From the NCBI GenBank assembly GCA_003833135.1, contig QZLH01000005.1, positions 25,550 to 89,549 of the forward strand: 64,000 bases of DNA, written 5' to 3'. The translations under genes were made by a program, and so were the position numbers. The DNA comes from Oehlia diaphana (lineage: Eukaryota; Glomeromycota; Glomeromycetes; Glomerales; Glomeraceae). Below are positions 12,296 through 25,531 of the stretch, in pieces. Below the pieces are notes generated by a model. That model made no database searches. It had not been told where the DNA came from and saw only the letters and a list, made by a program, of their open reading frames with translations. Positions within the stretch are counted from its first letter, which is position 1. Each line of letters begins with the position of its first letter.

Positions 12296-13858
12296 TTTAA
12301 CCATATATGTACTCCCGATAGTGCATGAATTTCTCCCTATAATCTTCGTTATTATTTTGGCGTACAGAATTTCAAAGTTTTATTTAGAGAAAAAGATTAC
12401 TTTATTAATATTTTTTTATGCACTTATTTAAAAAAAAAAAAAATTTATTTCTTTTTTTTTTTTTTGTTCAAGTAGTAAAAGGAGAAACGCATTACGCTAT
12501 GATACCAAAATTTATAAATGATTGACAAACTTCGTTTTAAAATAAAACTTTTATTATTTATTTGCGTACGTTTATTTATTCAAAAATTTAAATTGAAAAT
12601 CGTAAATATATCAGATATTAAGAATTTCAACTAATAAATATCGATAATAAAATTTATTGAAACCCTTTTAAAAAAAATTGATTTTTTCATAATAATTTTT
12701 TAAAAAATACAAAAAAATATGCTTTTTATTAATTTATAAATAAAATTTTTTGGATATTAGTAAAGACCAATTTATTTTTTCTATGAGAAAATAAAATATG
12801 AATGAATGCGCAATGCTTGTATGCATTTGACACGACTTTTGAATTAAATTTGACAACATTCTTTTAAGAAGAAAATATATTAATAATATTTTAATTATTA
12901 ATTCTTTTAAATTATGTTTTGAGTGGTTTTACTTTATCATAACGAATAATAATAGTTAATTTTAGGGACGAGCACTTATTAACGATTATTATACTATATT
13001 TTGAGGTCTATAATTAAAAAATTTTCTACAAATTGTCATGGGAATGGACGGTGTTTTAATGCTATGTGAACTTAAAATTAGTAAGAATATAATTTTCACT
13101 CTATTATTTTTTTGAGGTAGAAAAAATCAACTTAATACCTGAAATAATGAGTTTTCTAAGAAGTAACTAAATAAATGAATAATCTTAAAATTCTATTAGG
13201 TTATTATGTGCCCTCGAGTGTTCTCATTTTTATATTCAGACATCACCTAATCGTTAAAAAGCCGTCTTCAATGATTCAACTGATACAATAAAAACCAATC
13301 GTTGCATTAATAATAGGTAAGTATTACCCACAACATTAAAGGATATGTTAATTTATCATTTCATATCATTTAGAAAGTCTCTTATATTTTTTTAGTGTAC
13401 ATAACTAGAAGACGTGATCTTTAACAGTATAATAAGTCACAATTATTTCGGCATTCAATCATCAGACCTCATCACGGTTTAATATATTTTAAAGTGTTGA
13501 ATATATTCGTTTATTTAAACAATCTTTTGAAGATCGTTATCTATTTAGAAAGATTCGGGATGATCAGGGATGTTCCGAAAGGTTGCATTAGTAATTAATT
13601 TTAAATTATGTGTGACCGAACTTTATTATGGAATATTTGTGTTATGAAAGTCGTCTAAAGAATTCTATTATGACATTCTTAGGAAAAAAACAAAAACCTC
13701 ATAAACCATAAACATTTCTTAAGTTTTTGAATCTTTCTTAAAAAAATACTCCAAATAAATAAAGTGTATTTTTTAAAGTAATGATAAATAAATATTAGTT
13801 TAAAAAAAAACCACATAAATAATTAATAAGTTAAATTCACAACACCAGTAGAAGTTAT
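12296..13858. other. AT-rich intergenic DNA before the kinase array
   Basis: No gene seen. The stretch at about 13480-13620 (GATCGTTATCTATTTAGAAAG, then ATTAATTTTAAATTATGTG) recurs in diverged form at 16480-16560 and 19845-19900, upstream of the other array kinases. It is therefore part of the duplicated unit. Confidence 0.45.
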
Positions 13859-15199
13859 AGTGATATTCATCGAGTTTGCAAAGAAAACGAGCAAAAACAA
13901 TGACATCAAGCGGAAAAAAAATTATTGACGATTTATAAAATCCACACGAATTAATTGTAATATGATGATGGAATTTGTCCCGTATGATAAATTCAATAAT
14001 AAAAAATTTATTGTCGAAGGAGGACTTAATTCTAAAAACATGAGTTACAAATAGTTAAATGAGTTATTTTTTTATCTTATCCTAGCAATGATTATTGCTT
14101 ATATAAAATTTTTAATTTGTATCGTTATTTTAGCTCAATATATATTATTCTTATTGTCTAAAGAAAAAAAGTAGACAAATCTACATTAATATATATTATG
14201 GAATAACTCAAAGTCCTGTTACTTGAAATTTTATGATAATTACAGAATATATTCATATCAAAGTGGAAATATTTTTATTAAAGGTCTATCAGCAGTAACA
14301 AATTATCATTAGTTGATGATGAAGATAATGAAATATGTGGTATTATTCCATATATTGCTCCAGAAGTTTTGCAAGGACAAAATTATACTAAAGCTTCAGA
14401 TATATATAGTTATGGAATGATTATGAGGGAATTAATGACAGGCAGAAGACTTTTTTGTGATAAAAATCATGACGCAGAACTTATTATTGAAATATGTGAT
14501 GAAGTTCGTCCTCTAATTATTACAAATGCACCTGAAGGTTATGTTGAATTAATGCAAAAATGTTGGCATCCTGGTCCAAATAAAAGACCACCAGCCACTG
14601 ATTTAGAATATAAAATTTGATGGAAGATCCGTGTAAATTATGAAATCACCAGATATTGGGCCTATAACAAATAATCCACATGCTATATATAAAAGCGGAC
14701 CTTTAAGTGGAATGATAAAATCTGCAGAATCAACAAGAAATTTAAAAAGTAAAAATATTACCTTAGAATTTAGTAAGTAATACCCTAAATACATTAGATA
14801 TTAAGAATACTGAAATACAAATTTATTAATATCACTATCAGTAAATTTTATTTTTTCAAAAGAAAAAGGAAGAACTGGATGACAATATGATTGGGGGATG
14901 ATAATAATGGTACGGTATACTCTTTTTTCTTGATTATTTTAATATACTTTATTATATTAACTAAAAAAGCCACAATATTTTAGATAATACTATTAAAAAA
15001 ATTAAATCATTTGAAAATGAAAATACTGTTAATTAAAAGGGTTTTCCTTAAATATATACAGTAGTTTGCAATAAAAAAAATAATGATTTTGCTTATTTTC
15101 TTTAGAATATTTGACAGAAGAGCTTAAGTTTGATATTGATGGAAATGAAAATATTACTGAGTTCAACAAAAAACAAATTAATATTATAATTGATAATTA
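13859..15199 (+). pseudogene. array kinase 1, decayed and internally deleted
   Basis: Pieces match the kinase at 20254-22027 in order. FVPYDKF lies near 13975. The glycine-loop to VALK block is missing, so a truncated EGGL runs straight into SKNMS near 14030. An intron follows, then YYGITQSP near 14195. The catalytic loop is deleted and the text resumes at SGNIFIK near 14260. The C-lobe is open from 14369 to 14620 (ASDIYSYGMIMRELMTG, then PEGYVELMQKCWHPGP). Tail exons run to about 15199, including LTEELKFDID. Without the catalytic loop and ATP-binding region it cannot encode an active kinase. First unit of a tandem array with a spacing of about 3 kb. Confidence 0.85.
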
Positions 15200-16855
15200 A
15201 TATTTTTTTGATTTCAAGATTTACAATTTATAATAATATTATAAATAAATATAATATTTAACAGATAATGATGTTTTTTATAATTGATTATTTTGAAATT
15301 AATGAACTTAGTCTACTTTGATTGAAATGGACTATTGAATAAAACAATCATGAATAACAGAAAAATTTATCCAATCAACAATCAAATTGATGATTTAATA
15401 AAGTTTACCTTTATAAATTGTTACCTTCCATATATATAATGCAATATGTTAATAAAAGAAAACCCTTATTATGAATATTTAAAAGAGATATACAACGAAT
15501 ACATGGTACACGATTCGGGTATCAATTAGGTAAATAGATTTAAGAGTAAATAACTTACGCGTTTTTGTAGATAAATTATCCAAGTCAGTATTAAAAAGGA
15601 ACAAGCTATGTAATTTACCCGTGCATTATCTTTTTCTTAGCTACTTTATTTCTAGTTGAAATTAATTTTGGCTGAATTAAAGATCTGGTTAAATTGTTTT
15701 ATATCGGCCTTTTAGATGATGATTTTCTGGGCTCGCGTCGTAGCTGTGTTTTACGGGTTTTCTACATCTAAAATTTTCAATTCGGGAAAGTTATCATATA
15801 TTTGAATTATAATATATTACATCTAGAGTTTGATTTGAAATAAAGATTCAAGATCTATTCTCAGCAGAGCTTGTAGTATTGTTCCAAATGCATCACAATG
15901 TTAATTCAGATTAATTTATATTGATAATATTTTTCTTTTATTATTCAACAGCAGAAATTGAATATGATAATATTGGTCAATCTCGTAGCAAGTGAGAAAA
16001 AAAGATATATTTCGTATATTTCAATTTGTTTAGTTATTTTATTATAAGTTATATTACCGAAAAAATCTAATCTAGATATTAATATATAAAAATTAATAGA
16101 CTTTGTATAATTGTTAGTATGAAATAAATTTATCCTTATTGAAAAATCTTAACCTCTTGAATCTAAAACAAACAGTAAATTTATAATTAAATAATTAAGT
16201 CGTCTTATCTTATTAATCTTAAATTTTTAAAGCATGAAAAGAATTTAGGGAATGCTGCGGATCTGACTCACTTGATGATCGACATTCCTAATTTATAATT
16301 CGGGCCAAAATTTAGTATTAAGAGATAGACAAATCACCACGTGATCTTATCCAATAAAATACAGCGCATGTGATCCCGCAGAAACTCAATCGAATTACTA
16401 TAGGGTCGTATTCTTTTCTTATCCCTAATGTTAATATTAATTATCAATTCACATTTAGAATTCTATATGTCTGATCTTTTAACGATCATCATCTATTTTT
16501 AGAAAAATTCGAAGGTTGCATTAATTTAATTTATTTTAAATTGTGTGACGTCAAACAATGGTGATTTACTCATTATATAATTTATAATTACAAATAAATA
16601 AATATCCATTAATACAAATATTCCACGATAAAGTTCCATTGGAACCATATAAGTATATTAAATTTGTCTAAAGAATTCTATTATGATATTCTTAGAAAAA
16701 TAAGTTCCATAAACATAAACATTGTTTAAATTCTAGAATCTTTCTCAAAAATACTTCAAATAATAAAGTGCATTTTTTATAAATTACATGAACACATTGC
16801 TTTTTTTTTTAAAAAAAAACAACATAACTAATTAAATATGTAAATTCAGATCATC
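15200..16855. other. array intergenic spacer 1
   Basis: No gene. About 15820-16080 is homologous to 19120-19510, in the spacer after the next unit: shared GTTTGATTTTGAATAAA-like text, AGCAGAAATTGAATA and ACCGAAAAAA. A CCACGTGAT ... CCAATAAAAT motif pair lies at 16337-16360. A TTATAATTCGGGCC motif lies at 16293-16306. Confidence 0.55.
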
Positions 16856-18539
16856 ATGGAATATAAGTGTAATATTTATCGGACTTGTAAAATATGTAAA
16901 GAAAAACGAGTAAATTCAATATTTCCATCGAGCGAAAATAAAATTGTTGACGATTTTATTAAATCTACACAAATCAATGGTAATGTGATAATGGAATTTG
17001 TTCCGTATGATAAATTCAAATACGTAGAATTTATTGCCGAAGGAGGGTTTAGTAAAATTTATAGGGCCAATTGGATTGATGGCTCGGTAATTGGTTGGAA
17101 TCATAATGAACAAAAGTATATTCGTGGTCATCACAAATTAGTTGCTCTTAAGGAACTCTATGATTCTGAAAACATAAACTCCAAACAGCTGAATGAGGTA
17201 TTTTTATATCTTATCTTGGTAATGATTATCGTTCCATGTAATATCATTAATTTGTACTTATTATTTTAGCTCAAAATATATTTTTCTTATGGTCTAAAAG
17301 AAGATATTGGACTAGTCTACATTAATAAATATTATGGAATAACTCAAAATCCTGATACTCGAAAGTTTATGTTAATTACAGATTATTGCAGTTTAGGAGA
17401 TCTTACACATTATATAACTAATAATTTTTTTGAAATTACTTGGTCACACAAGCTACGTAAATTACATGATATTCTATCCGCACTTATACACATACATAAG
17501 ATTATCATAGTGGGAATATTTTATTGAAGGTTCATCAGCAGTAACAGGTGATTTAGGATTAAGTAAATCATCATTTGATGATGATGAAGATAATGAAATA
17601 TACGGTATTATTCCATATGTTGCTTTAGAGATTTTGCAAGGACAAAAATATACTAAAGCTTCAGATATATATAGTTTTGGTATGATCATGTGGGAATCAA
17701 TGACAGGAAGAAAGCCTTTTTGGGATCGAAATCATGATACAGAACTTATTATTGAAATATGTGATGGTCTTCGTCCTCCAATCACTACAAATGCACCTAA
17801 AGGCTATATTAAATTAATGAAAGAATGTTGGAATCCTGATCCCAAGAAAAGACCACCGGCCACTGACATAGGACTTAAAATTTACAGGCTTTGTCTGGAT
17901 GAATGTAAAAATCCGTGTAAAATTATGAAATCACAAGATATTGGGCCCATAACAAATAACCCAGGTGCTATATATAAAAGCAGATATTTAAGTAAAATGG
18001 TAAAATCTGCAGAGTCCACAAGAAATTTAAGAAGTCAAAATATTACCTTAGAATTTAATAAGTCATACTTTATATACATTTGGATCTTAAGAATAATTAC
18101 ATATTTTATCAATATCATTATCGATAAATTTAATTTTTCAAAAGAAAAAGAATACTGGATGATAATCTGATTGGAGATGACGATAATGGTACGGTATTAC
18201 TCTTTTGATTTTTTTAATGAATTTTTATACTAACTAAATAAAAACACAATATTTTAGATAATATCATGAAAAAATTAAATTACTTGAAAACAAAAATACT
18301 GGTAATTAAAAAATATATTCCTTTTATTATATAATTTATATAATAATGATTTCCCTTATTTTCTTTATTTGTTAAAAGAGCTTTAAGTTTGATATTGATG
18401 AATATGTGAATTCTACTGGATCCAACAAAGTTGGTAAGTAAACAAATTAAGTTGGTTAATATTTTTTGATTGAATTCTAATTTATTATTATTCGTTTTAA
18501 TCAGATTATGTTACAAGGGAAATTGAGTTTGATATTTAA
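16856..18539 (+). pseudogene. array kinase 2, frameshifted
   Basis: Exon 1 (16856-17197) encodes a reduced CxxC element (CKIC; the second CxxC is lost), FVPYDKF, EGGFSKIY and VALKEL. Exon 2 starts at 17270. Two small lesions at about 17500-17530 destroy the frame across the catalytic loop, where HKDYHSGNI is readable only by changing frame twice. A short HxSNIIH segment just before it is also missing. Downstream the C-lobe is open (ASDIYSFGMIMWE, then APKGYIKLMKECWNPDP), followed by GAIYKSRYLSKM and the small tail exons. The last of these ends DY-x4-EIEFDI at 18539. A recent loss: most of the gene is otherwise intact. Confidence 0.82.
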
Positions 18540-20208
18540 TTTTTTTTCGATTTCAAGTTTAAAGTATTTTATTTATTTCCTTTATTAAATATATTGTGTA
18601 TTATGAGGTCATATATTTCATATTTTATATATTTTATTTGTTTATTATTAAATATCACAAATAAATATAATAATATAACTGAACAAATAATGATGTTTAT
18701 TTATATTTAATTATTTTGATTTCTTTTTGCTTGTAATTATGAACTTATTCGAGTTTTTAAAGATTACTGATCGAAATAGACTATCGACTATCGAACATAT
18801 TCTAATATTTTAATGAAACAATCATGGATAACAGAAAAATTTTATTCATTAACCATCAAATTAATTATTTAATAAACGTTTGCTTTAAAATTGCTATCTT
18901 CTATCTATGTAATGTGTTATCATTAACATTTAAAAGAAATATACAATGAACACGTAATTTTAATTGACTATTTTGTTTGAGCCATGGACGCGAACTTTTC
19001 TTGCCATTGTTTAACTCAATTGCTTTACTCAGTTATTAATTAACTAGATAGATTTATAGTAAGAATAATTAATTTCGCACTAATTAATATTATACGTTAG
19101 ATCTACTACTGTATAATACATTAATTTAAAGTTTGATTTTGAATAAAAGGTTCAAGGTCCATTCGCGAAGAGCTTGCGGTTTCCATTACACCACTATGTT
19201 ATTACTATGTTATAATTTTAATTTGTGTTAAATTATTTAACAGCAGAAATTGAATTAAATATGTCATGCTAGCTACTGTAAATCTAATAACAAGTGAAAA
19301 TAAAAATATTTCGTATCCGTTATTTCTGCAAAAGCTCTGTGAAAATGAGCCTTTCACGGATCCATTCACGGAAAATGTAAATTATTCGAAAAGTTCTGTA
19401 ATATAAGGTTATTAATTCCGGAAATATGAGCCTTTTACGGAAAAAAAGATGGAATATAAAGCGTAGGTAGATTGCATTACCGAAAAAACTAATTTAGATA
19501 TTAATATACCGTATCTTATAGTCAATAGACTTTTTTTACTCATTACTTCATTGTTGTTATGCAGGACAAGTAATTATAAAGGCAATAAATTTATCCTTTT
19601 TTTTAAAAAAAAAAACTCTTGAAATATAAAAAAAAGAGGGAGACGAAAAATTGACCACGTGATATTTAACCAATAAAATACAATTCGCATGATCATTTAG
19701 TAATCCCATGCCAGAGCTAAAATCAAATTATTTCTTTATCCACAATGCTAATATAAATATGATCAATTTACAAAAAAGGAGGTATATTGAATGATTAAAC
19801 TAAACAATAGTTACGTAAATATATAAATATATGCATCTGATCCTTTGATGATCGTCATCTATTTGGAAGATCGGATTTAATTTAAATTGTGTTACAGAAC
19901 TTTATTATTATTTGTATTATGCAATTATCTTTACTATTCTCCTATATACTAATGTACTTATATTTCCGAACCAATAAAAATATACAAATTGTCCAAAGAA
20001 TTCGATTTAGGAAAAATACTGTATCCTGTTTAATGTTACTCCCTTAATGATCCATATACGGTTGTTGTTACGCATGACGCATCAAGCTGATCATTTTTTT
20101 AATTGGGAATTAATGGGAACTTCTAACAAAATTTCCAGAATTCAAATAAAAAATCTAAATTCTTTAATACCCTATAATATTATGTTCACTAAATAATGTA
20201 GAAAAAAA
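18540..20208. other. array intergenic spacer 2
   Basis: No gene. Its first part resembles spacer 1. It contains the 19311-19460 dispersed repeat, absent at the matching place in spacer 1, and a CCACGTGAT ... CCAATAAAAT pair at 19655-19679 about 580 bp upstream of the next kinase. Confidence 0.55.
19311..19460 (+). repeat. approximately 150-bp dispersed repeat, copy 2
   Basis: Reverse complement of 5827-5980, reading CCGTTATTTCTGCAAAAG through AGCCTTTTACGG. The flanks match spacer 1 on both sides of about 16020 (TTTCGTAT before it, TTACCGAAAAAA after it). Spacer 1 therefore looks like an empty site and this copy an insertion made after the tandem duplication. Confidence 0.75.
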
Positions 20209-20216
20209 TATATAAA
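20209..20216 (+). promoter_or_regulatory. TATA box of the array kinase
   Basis: TATATAAA lies 38-45 bp upstream of the ATG at 20254. The paralogue at 61881-63897 has the same octamer 51-58 bp upstream of its start, which supports a conserved core promoter. Confidence 0.5.
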
Positions 20217-20253
20217 CATAAGAGATCATAATTTAAACGTTCTTTGATTTATT

Positions 20254-22027
20254 ATGAATCAATCAGTTAATTATAAACCAAAAACTGACTCTTTGACATC
20301 GGATAACATGTCTTCAGATAATATAACACAGAACACAACTAAATCAAAATCCAAATATAAAAAATGTAATAAATGCAATCGATATAAAAAATATTTCAAT
20401 AAAATTCATCAAATTTGTTGTTTATGTTATGAAGCAGATAAAATTATTATACCAAGTGGAAATGAAATTATTGATAATTTTATAAGGTATACAATTACCA
20501 ATAGTTCTAAAAAACGTGGTAAAATGTTATTTATTCCATATGATAAATTCAAAGATGCAGAATTTGTTGCTGAAGGAGGATTTAGTAAAATATATAAAGC
20601 AACTTGGATTGATGATCTAATAGCTAACTGGAATGTGGAAAAGCACAAGTTTTGTCATAAAAGTGTAAATTTAGTTGCTCTCAAGGAACTTAACAATTCA
20701 AAAAACATCAGTTCTAAAGACTTAAATGAGGTATAATATCCTCTTTGATTTTTGCTTGTTGATATATGACTATAAATAATAATCTATTTTTTTTTTTTAG
20801 CTCAAGATATCTTATAATATTAGCTTAAAAAAACATAATATTTATATCAATGAATATTATGGAATCACTCAACATCCTATTACGCAAAATTTTATGATAA
20901 TTACAAACTATTATGAGTTAGGAGATCTTACACATTACATAACTAAAGATTTTTTTAATATTAGCTGGGAAGATAAACTAAAGAAGTTACGAGATATCGC
21001 AACTGGAATTAAAGTAATACATACTTCAAATATTATTCATAAAGATTATCATAGTGGAAATATTTTTATTTCTTCCATTTCAGAAGCAATAACGGGTGAT
21101 TTAGGAATAAGTAAACCATTAAATGACGAAGAAGATAATGAAATATATGGAATTATTCCATATATTGCTCCTGAGATTTTCCAAGGACAAAAATATACTA
21201 AAGCTTCAGACATATATAGCTTTGGTATGGTTATGTGGGAATTAATGACAGGAAGAAAGCCTTTTTGGGATCAAAATCATGATACAGAACTTATTATTGA
21301 AATATGTGATGGTCTTCGTCCTCCAATTGTTACAAATGCACCTGAAGGTTATATTGAATTAATGCAAAAATGTTGGCATCCGGATCCAAATGAGAGACCA
21401 ACTGCCAATGATCTTTTTAAGATTTTTGCCTTTAAAGGTAATTTGTATTACTGGAAAGAAAAAACTAATCCAACTAAAATTTTAGAGTCATCAGATATTG
21501 GACCTATAACAACAAGTAATCCAGGCGCTATCTATAAAAGCAGACCTTTAAGTAGAATGATAAGATCCGCAGAGTCTACAAGAAGTTTAAGAAGTCAAAA
21601 TATTGTTGATATATTATTTATAGACAAAAGAAAGTTAAATTGTGATCTCTTTAGAAAAGGTGAGGTATATAATCAATTTTTTTTTTAATCTATTGCATAA
21701 TTCTATAATCTTTTAAATCTTATGTGTGTAGATGAATCTAGCAAGAGAATTAAATTATTTGAAATTGAAAATGATGGTAAGCAACTTTACTTTTTAATTT
21801 TTCTTTGTTTTATGATAGTAAATATTATCAAATTTATTCCATTAGATTATTTGTCAAAAGAACTTGAGTTGGATATTGGTGGAAATAATATAAATTTTGG
21901 AATATCTGATAATAATGGTAAGTTAAAATAAACAAATAATGTTTAATTAATTTTATGGATTAATTATTTATTAACGTTAATTATATTAATAGTATATATT
22001 ACAAAAGAAATTAATATTGACATCTAA
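20254..22027 (+). CDS. array kinase 3: intact TKL-like protein kinase
   Basis: Five exons (20254-20730, 20801-21659, 21732-21776, 21846-21917, 21993-22027) join without a stop to give 495 residues. C38xxC41 and C55xxC58 form a zinc-ribbon-like element. The kinase domain covers about 95-390: glycine loop EGGFSK at 107-112, K144 in VALK, HKD at 239-241 with N246, DLG at 259-261 (instead of DFG), APE at 282-284 and D296 in SDIYSFGMVMWE. The HKD in place of HRD removes the arginine that usually couples to activation-loop phosphorylation. The tail has DIGPI and IYKSRPLSRMIRSAESTRSL, then small phase-1 exons ending VYITKEINIDI. Substrates are unknown. It is the only apparently functional member of the 13.9-22.9 kb array. 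Confidence 0.92.
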
Positions 22028-22559
22028 TTTATTTTGGGTGTATGAAATTATTAATTAGCTTTATTTGTGAAAATATTTTTTTTTTATTTTTCATACATCA
22101 TATATTAAATATTTACTGTACTGTACGTACAGATACTCAATTATTTCTGTATCTATCACCAATGAACAATGAACACATTGTATTAATTGGCTGTTTCATC
22201 AGAGTTGCGACCCTGGTATATAGATTTAAAAAAAAAAAAATTTAGAATTTACTTTTTGTCATTGTCCAGAGCGAAACGAAGGACTATATATATATGTCTA
22301 CGCAATGTAAGCTTTGTCCGCTACGTTATCGTCAGCCAATGAACAAATTTTAATTTTATCTTTTTCTGCTTTGGATTTCCGTTTCCTAGTGTAGATAAAT
22401 TAACTGGTTAAGTATAAGGATGAAACCCTAGATTTATCTAAGATAAATGAAATGGATCAATTCCAGATTTATCCATATCAAAATATTGACTTATCATATG
22501 ATTATAACTAATTAGCTTTAGCCATTGAATTGATCAAATAAAAATAAACGAAACTAATA
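22028..22559. other. spacer after the intact kinase
   Basis: No supported gene. Contains the end of the duplicated unit and AT-rich filler. The 67-codon frame at 22042 is hydrophobic and not recognisable. Confidence 0.35.
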
Positions 22560-22929
22560 TAATAATGGAATTGCTCAACTTCGTAGGATAGCTATGTAAA
22601 TTAATTGAAATTATAGTTAGACTTGGATATATACATAAAGCAAATATTATTAAAAGGTTATAATAATGGAAATATTTTATAAATAATTCTTTCCCAAAAA
22701 CTAACGGGTGATTCAGGACTAAGTAAATCATCATTAAACGGTCATGATATGAAATATATGTCCACCAATTACAAATTCACCTGAAATTTAAGTTTGATAT
22801 TGATAATAATGCAATTTCTATCGAATCTAGGACAATGGTAAGTGAATTACATATAATTAATAATTAATATTTTCAAATTTATTATTATATGTAGATTATG
22901 TTGCTGGGGATATTAGGTTTGATGTTTAA
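22560..22929 (+). pseudogene. array kinase 4, short relic
   Basis: Only scattered pieces remain: TATATACATAAAGCAAATAT (the YIHKAN segment before the catalytic loop), AATAATGGAAATATT (SGNIF region), GGTGATTCAGGACTAAGTAA (GDxGLSK), then LKFDIDNN near 22790. The final tail exon GDIRFDV ends at 22929. Most of the C-lobe is missing. The order and plus orientation match the other array units. Confidence 0.7.
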
Positions 22930-24672
22930 TCTTTTTTTTGATTTTTAGTTTAATTATATTTAAATCTTAAAAAATTATCTTTAGGTTGCATATAAATGAA
23001 ATGAATCAGTTTCACCTGACACTAATTAGCTGTCTAAATGTTTAGTAATCAATAATTACAAAAACCAAACATTATATGTCCTTTGATCAAAGTTCTCCTG
23101 AAAGCTCTCGTTTGACCGGAAGAGGATCAACCCTAGAATAGGCAAAATAACACCTTTTAGGCTTTTACATTTTTTTGCGGTTGGTTGGCGTAGCCTTTTA
23201 CCGCGTATTTTCTTTTTCCTTTCCTTTTTTTTTTTTTTGTTTTCTTGGCGAATTACGTTACTTTAGTGATCTTGGTTCAGGTAATTTACGTAGTTAGTTT
23301 ATTAGATTATTACCTGCTCAATGTAACCCTACCATCTTTATTAATTATTATATTAAAAAACAATTTTTAATTCGAGCCAAAAAATAAAAAAAAATTAAAA
23401 TTAAAAATAAACGATAAAAGAATTTTTTTTTTTTTTTGTAATTTATTATTTTATTTCTATTAATGACAGATAAAGCTAAAAATTATTTTTTTACTTGTAA
23501 TTATAAATTGTTCTCATGCTTTATTATTAATTGTTCTTATTTGACGTTCTCATCCTTTTCATTTTAGATTTCATACTTGGAGACTTGAAATTCAGGTAAT
23601 GTGAAGTTAATAGTATTAGGTATTTTTCATTTTTTTCATGACGTCATATAATCTATTAAAGAAATTAAAAAATATTGTATGTTTAGTATTCATAAAAAAA
23701 TTATTATAGTAAGAAATTAAAAGTATAATTGATCAATCTTATCGAGCATTATTGTTCATTTCTTAATTGTCAAAAGCGAAAATAAAAGAATTTTAGTAAA
23801 AAAAAGGAGTAATATAATGCGCCAAATTTGATTTGGAAATGTATTATCACGTGAATAAAAATACGTATACACTCATAATCGTGAATTTTCTTAATACTGT
23901 AATAACGCGTATTATTTTTTTGTAAAAAAAAATTTCACATAATACCAAATATCAGAATATATATCGTTATTATTATATTTATTTTAAACTTTCAAACGAA
24001 GCTTTTATGATTTTTTTTTTTACACTATTCAATTAAGATTTTATAATATTATAGGACTTAACATGAAAGTACTACCGGAATATTACACAAAATATTTCAA
24101 TTAACCAACGCTTAGAGTTTGATTCTGATTTCGGTTAAATATCACATATTATTCAATATGTATTTTATAAATAAACTTAATATTTTTTTAAAAGCTAACA
24201 AAATAAAGGTATTGCGGTCATCAGTTATGATATAATGCCAACCAGTGTTTTATAAGATTTTTAAATCTGGCAAAAAGTAACATCATAATGTTGGTATGGT
24301 GACAATTACCTATAGCAATTTTCAAACTTAGCACTTTTATACTTTGATAAACATAAACTTATCTTTATTATCTTATTATTATTTACAATAAAGTAAAACA
24401 GTCAATAATTTATTTCAAATACTTCAAGACAAATAAACTACATCATAAGTTGTAACTTAAAATGATATATTACTAATCGAAATTTATAACCAAAATATAA
24501 TACCTGAAAACTGAACAAAATAAAAAATTTTTATTTCAGAAAAAAGATTTCTTTGAGATTTGTGTTCTCAACGAATTAATGTATAGGGGCTCCGCAAAAT
24601 AAGACGCATTTTACAAAAACAGCCGAGATTTATTGAATTTTTGAAAAAAAATGTACTCATTTAACAGAAACT
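22930..24672. other. intergenic DNA up to the hAT-like element
   Basis: No gene seen. T-rich and A-rich homopolymers at about 23225-23240 and 23421-23437. Nothing else could be supported. Confidence 0.4.
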
Positions 24673-24680
24673 ATACGGAC

Positions 24681-25531
24681 TAAGGTTGCTTGCCAAAACC
24701 TCTCCAAAATCCTGCGATAAATTTCGGCAAGATTTTACTATATGTTTACTATAGTTTCGGCAGGGTTTCGGCAGTTTCGGCAAATGGGGGTTTCGGCANN
24801 NNNNNNNNNNNNNNNNNNNNNNNNNNNNNNNNNNNNNNNNNNNNNNNNNNNNNNNNNNNNNNNNNNNNNNNNNNNNNNNNNNNNNNNNNNNNNNNNNNNN
24901 NNNNNNNNNNNNNNNNNNNNNNNNNNNNNNNNNNNNNNNNNNNNNNNNNNNNNNNNNNNNNNNNNNNNNNNNNNNNNNNNNNNNNNNNNNNNNNNNNNNN
25001 NNNNNNNNNNNNNNNNNNNNNNNNNNNNNNNNNNNNNNNNNNNNNNNNNNNNNNNNNNNNNNNNNNNNNNNNNNNNNNNNNNNNNNNNNNNNNNNNNNNN
25101 NNNNNNNNNNNNNNNNNNNNNNNNNNNNNNNNNNNNNNNNNNNNNNNNNNNNNNNNNNNNNNNNNNNNNNNNNNNNNNNNNNNNNNNNNNNNNNNNNNNN
25201 NNNNNNNNNNNNNNNNNNNNNNNNNNNNNNNNNNNNNNNNNNNNNNNNNNNNNNNNNNNNNNNNNNNNNNNNNNNNNNNNNNNNNNNNNNNNNNNNNNNN
25301 NNNNNNNNNNNNNNNNNNNNNNNNNNNNNNNNNNNNNNNNNNNNNNNNNNNNNNNNNNNNNNNNNNNNNNNNNNNNNNNNNNNNNNNNNNNNNNNNNNNN
25401 NNNNNNNNNNNNNNNNNNNNNNCGGCATTTCGGCAAAGTTTCGGCAGGATTTTTAATATGATTTAATATAGTTTCGGCATTTTCCGTATAGGTTTCGGCA
25501 GTTATTAAGAAGGTTTCGGCAAGCAACCTTA
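24681..25531. mobile_element. non-autonomous hAT-like element (contains assembly gap)
   Basis: Terminal inverted repeats of 20 bp match at 19 positions: TAAGGTTGCTTGCCAAAACC at 24681-24700 against the reverse complement of 25512-25531. The element is flanked by an exact 8-bp direct repeat ATACGGAC (24673-24680 and 25532-25539). An 8-bp duplication is characteristic of hAT transposition. Inside, the octamer TTTCGGCA and variants occur about ten times in the sequenced 230 bp, on both sides of the gap. No transposase is visible. Confidence 0.85.
24799..25422. other. assembly gap (624 N)
   Basis: Undetermined bases. Open frames spanning it are artefacts. The gap begins and ends in TTTCGGCA repeats, so it probably results from collapse of a tandem repeat. 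Confidence 0.99.

Noticed and set aside
24661..25526. Four long open frames across the first gap
   Set aside because: They consist almost wholly of undetermined residues; only the repeat flanks are real sequence.
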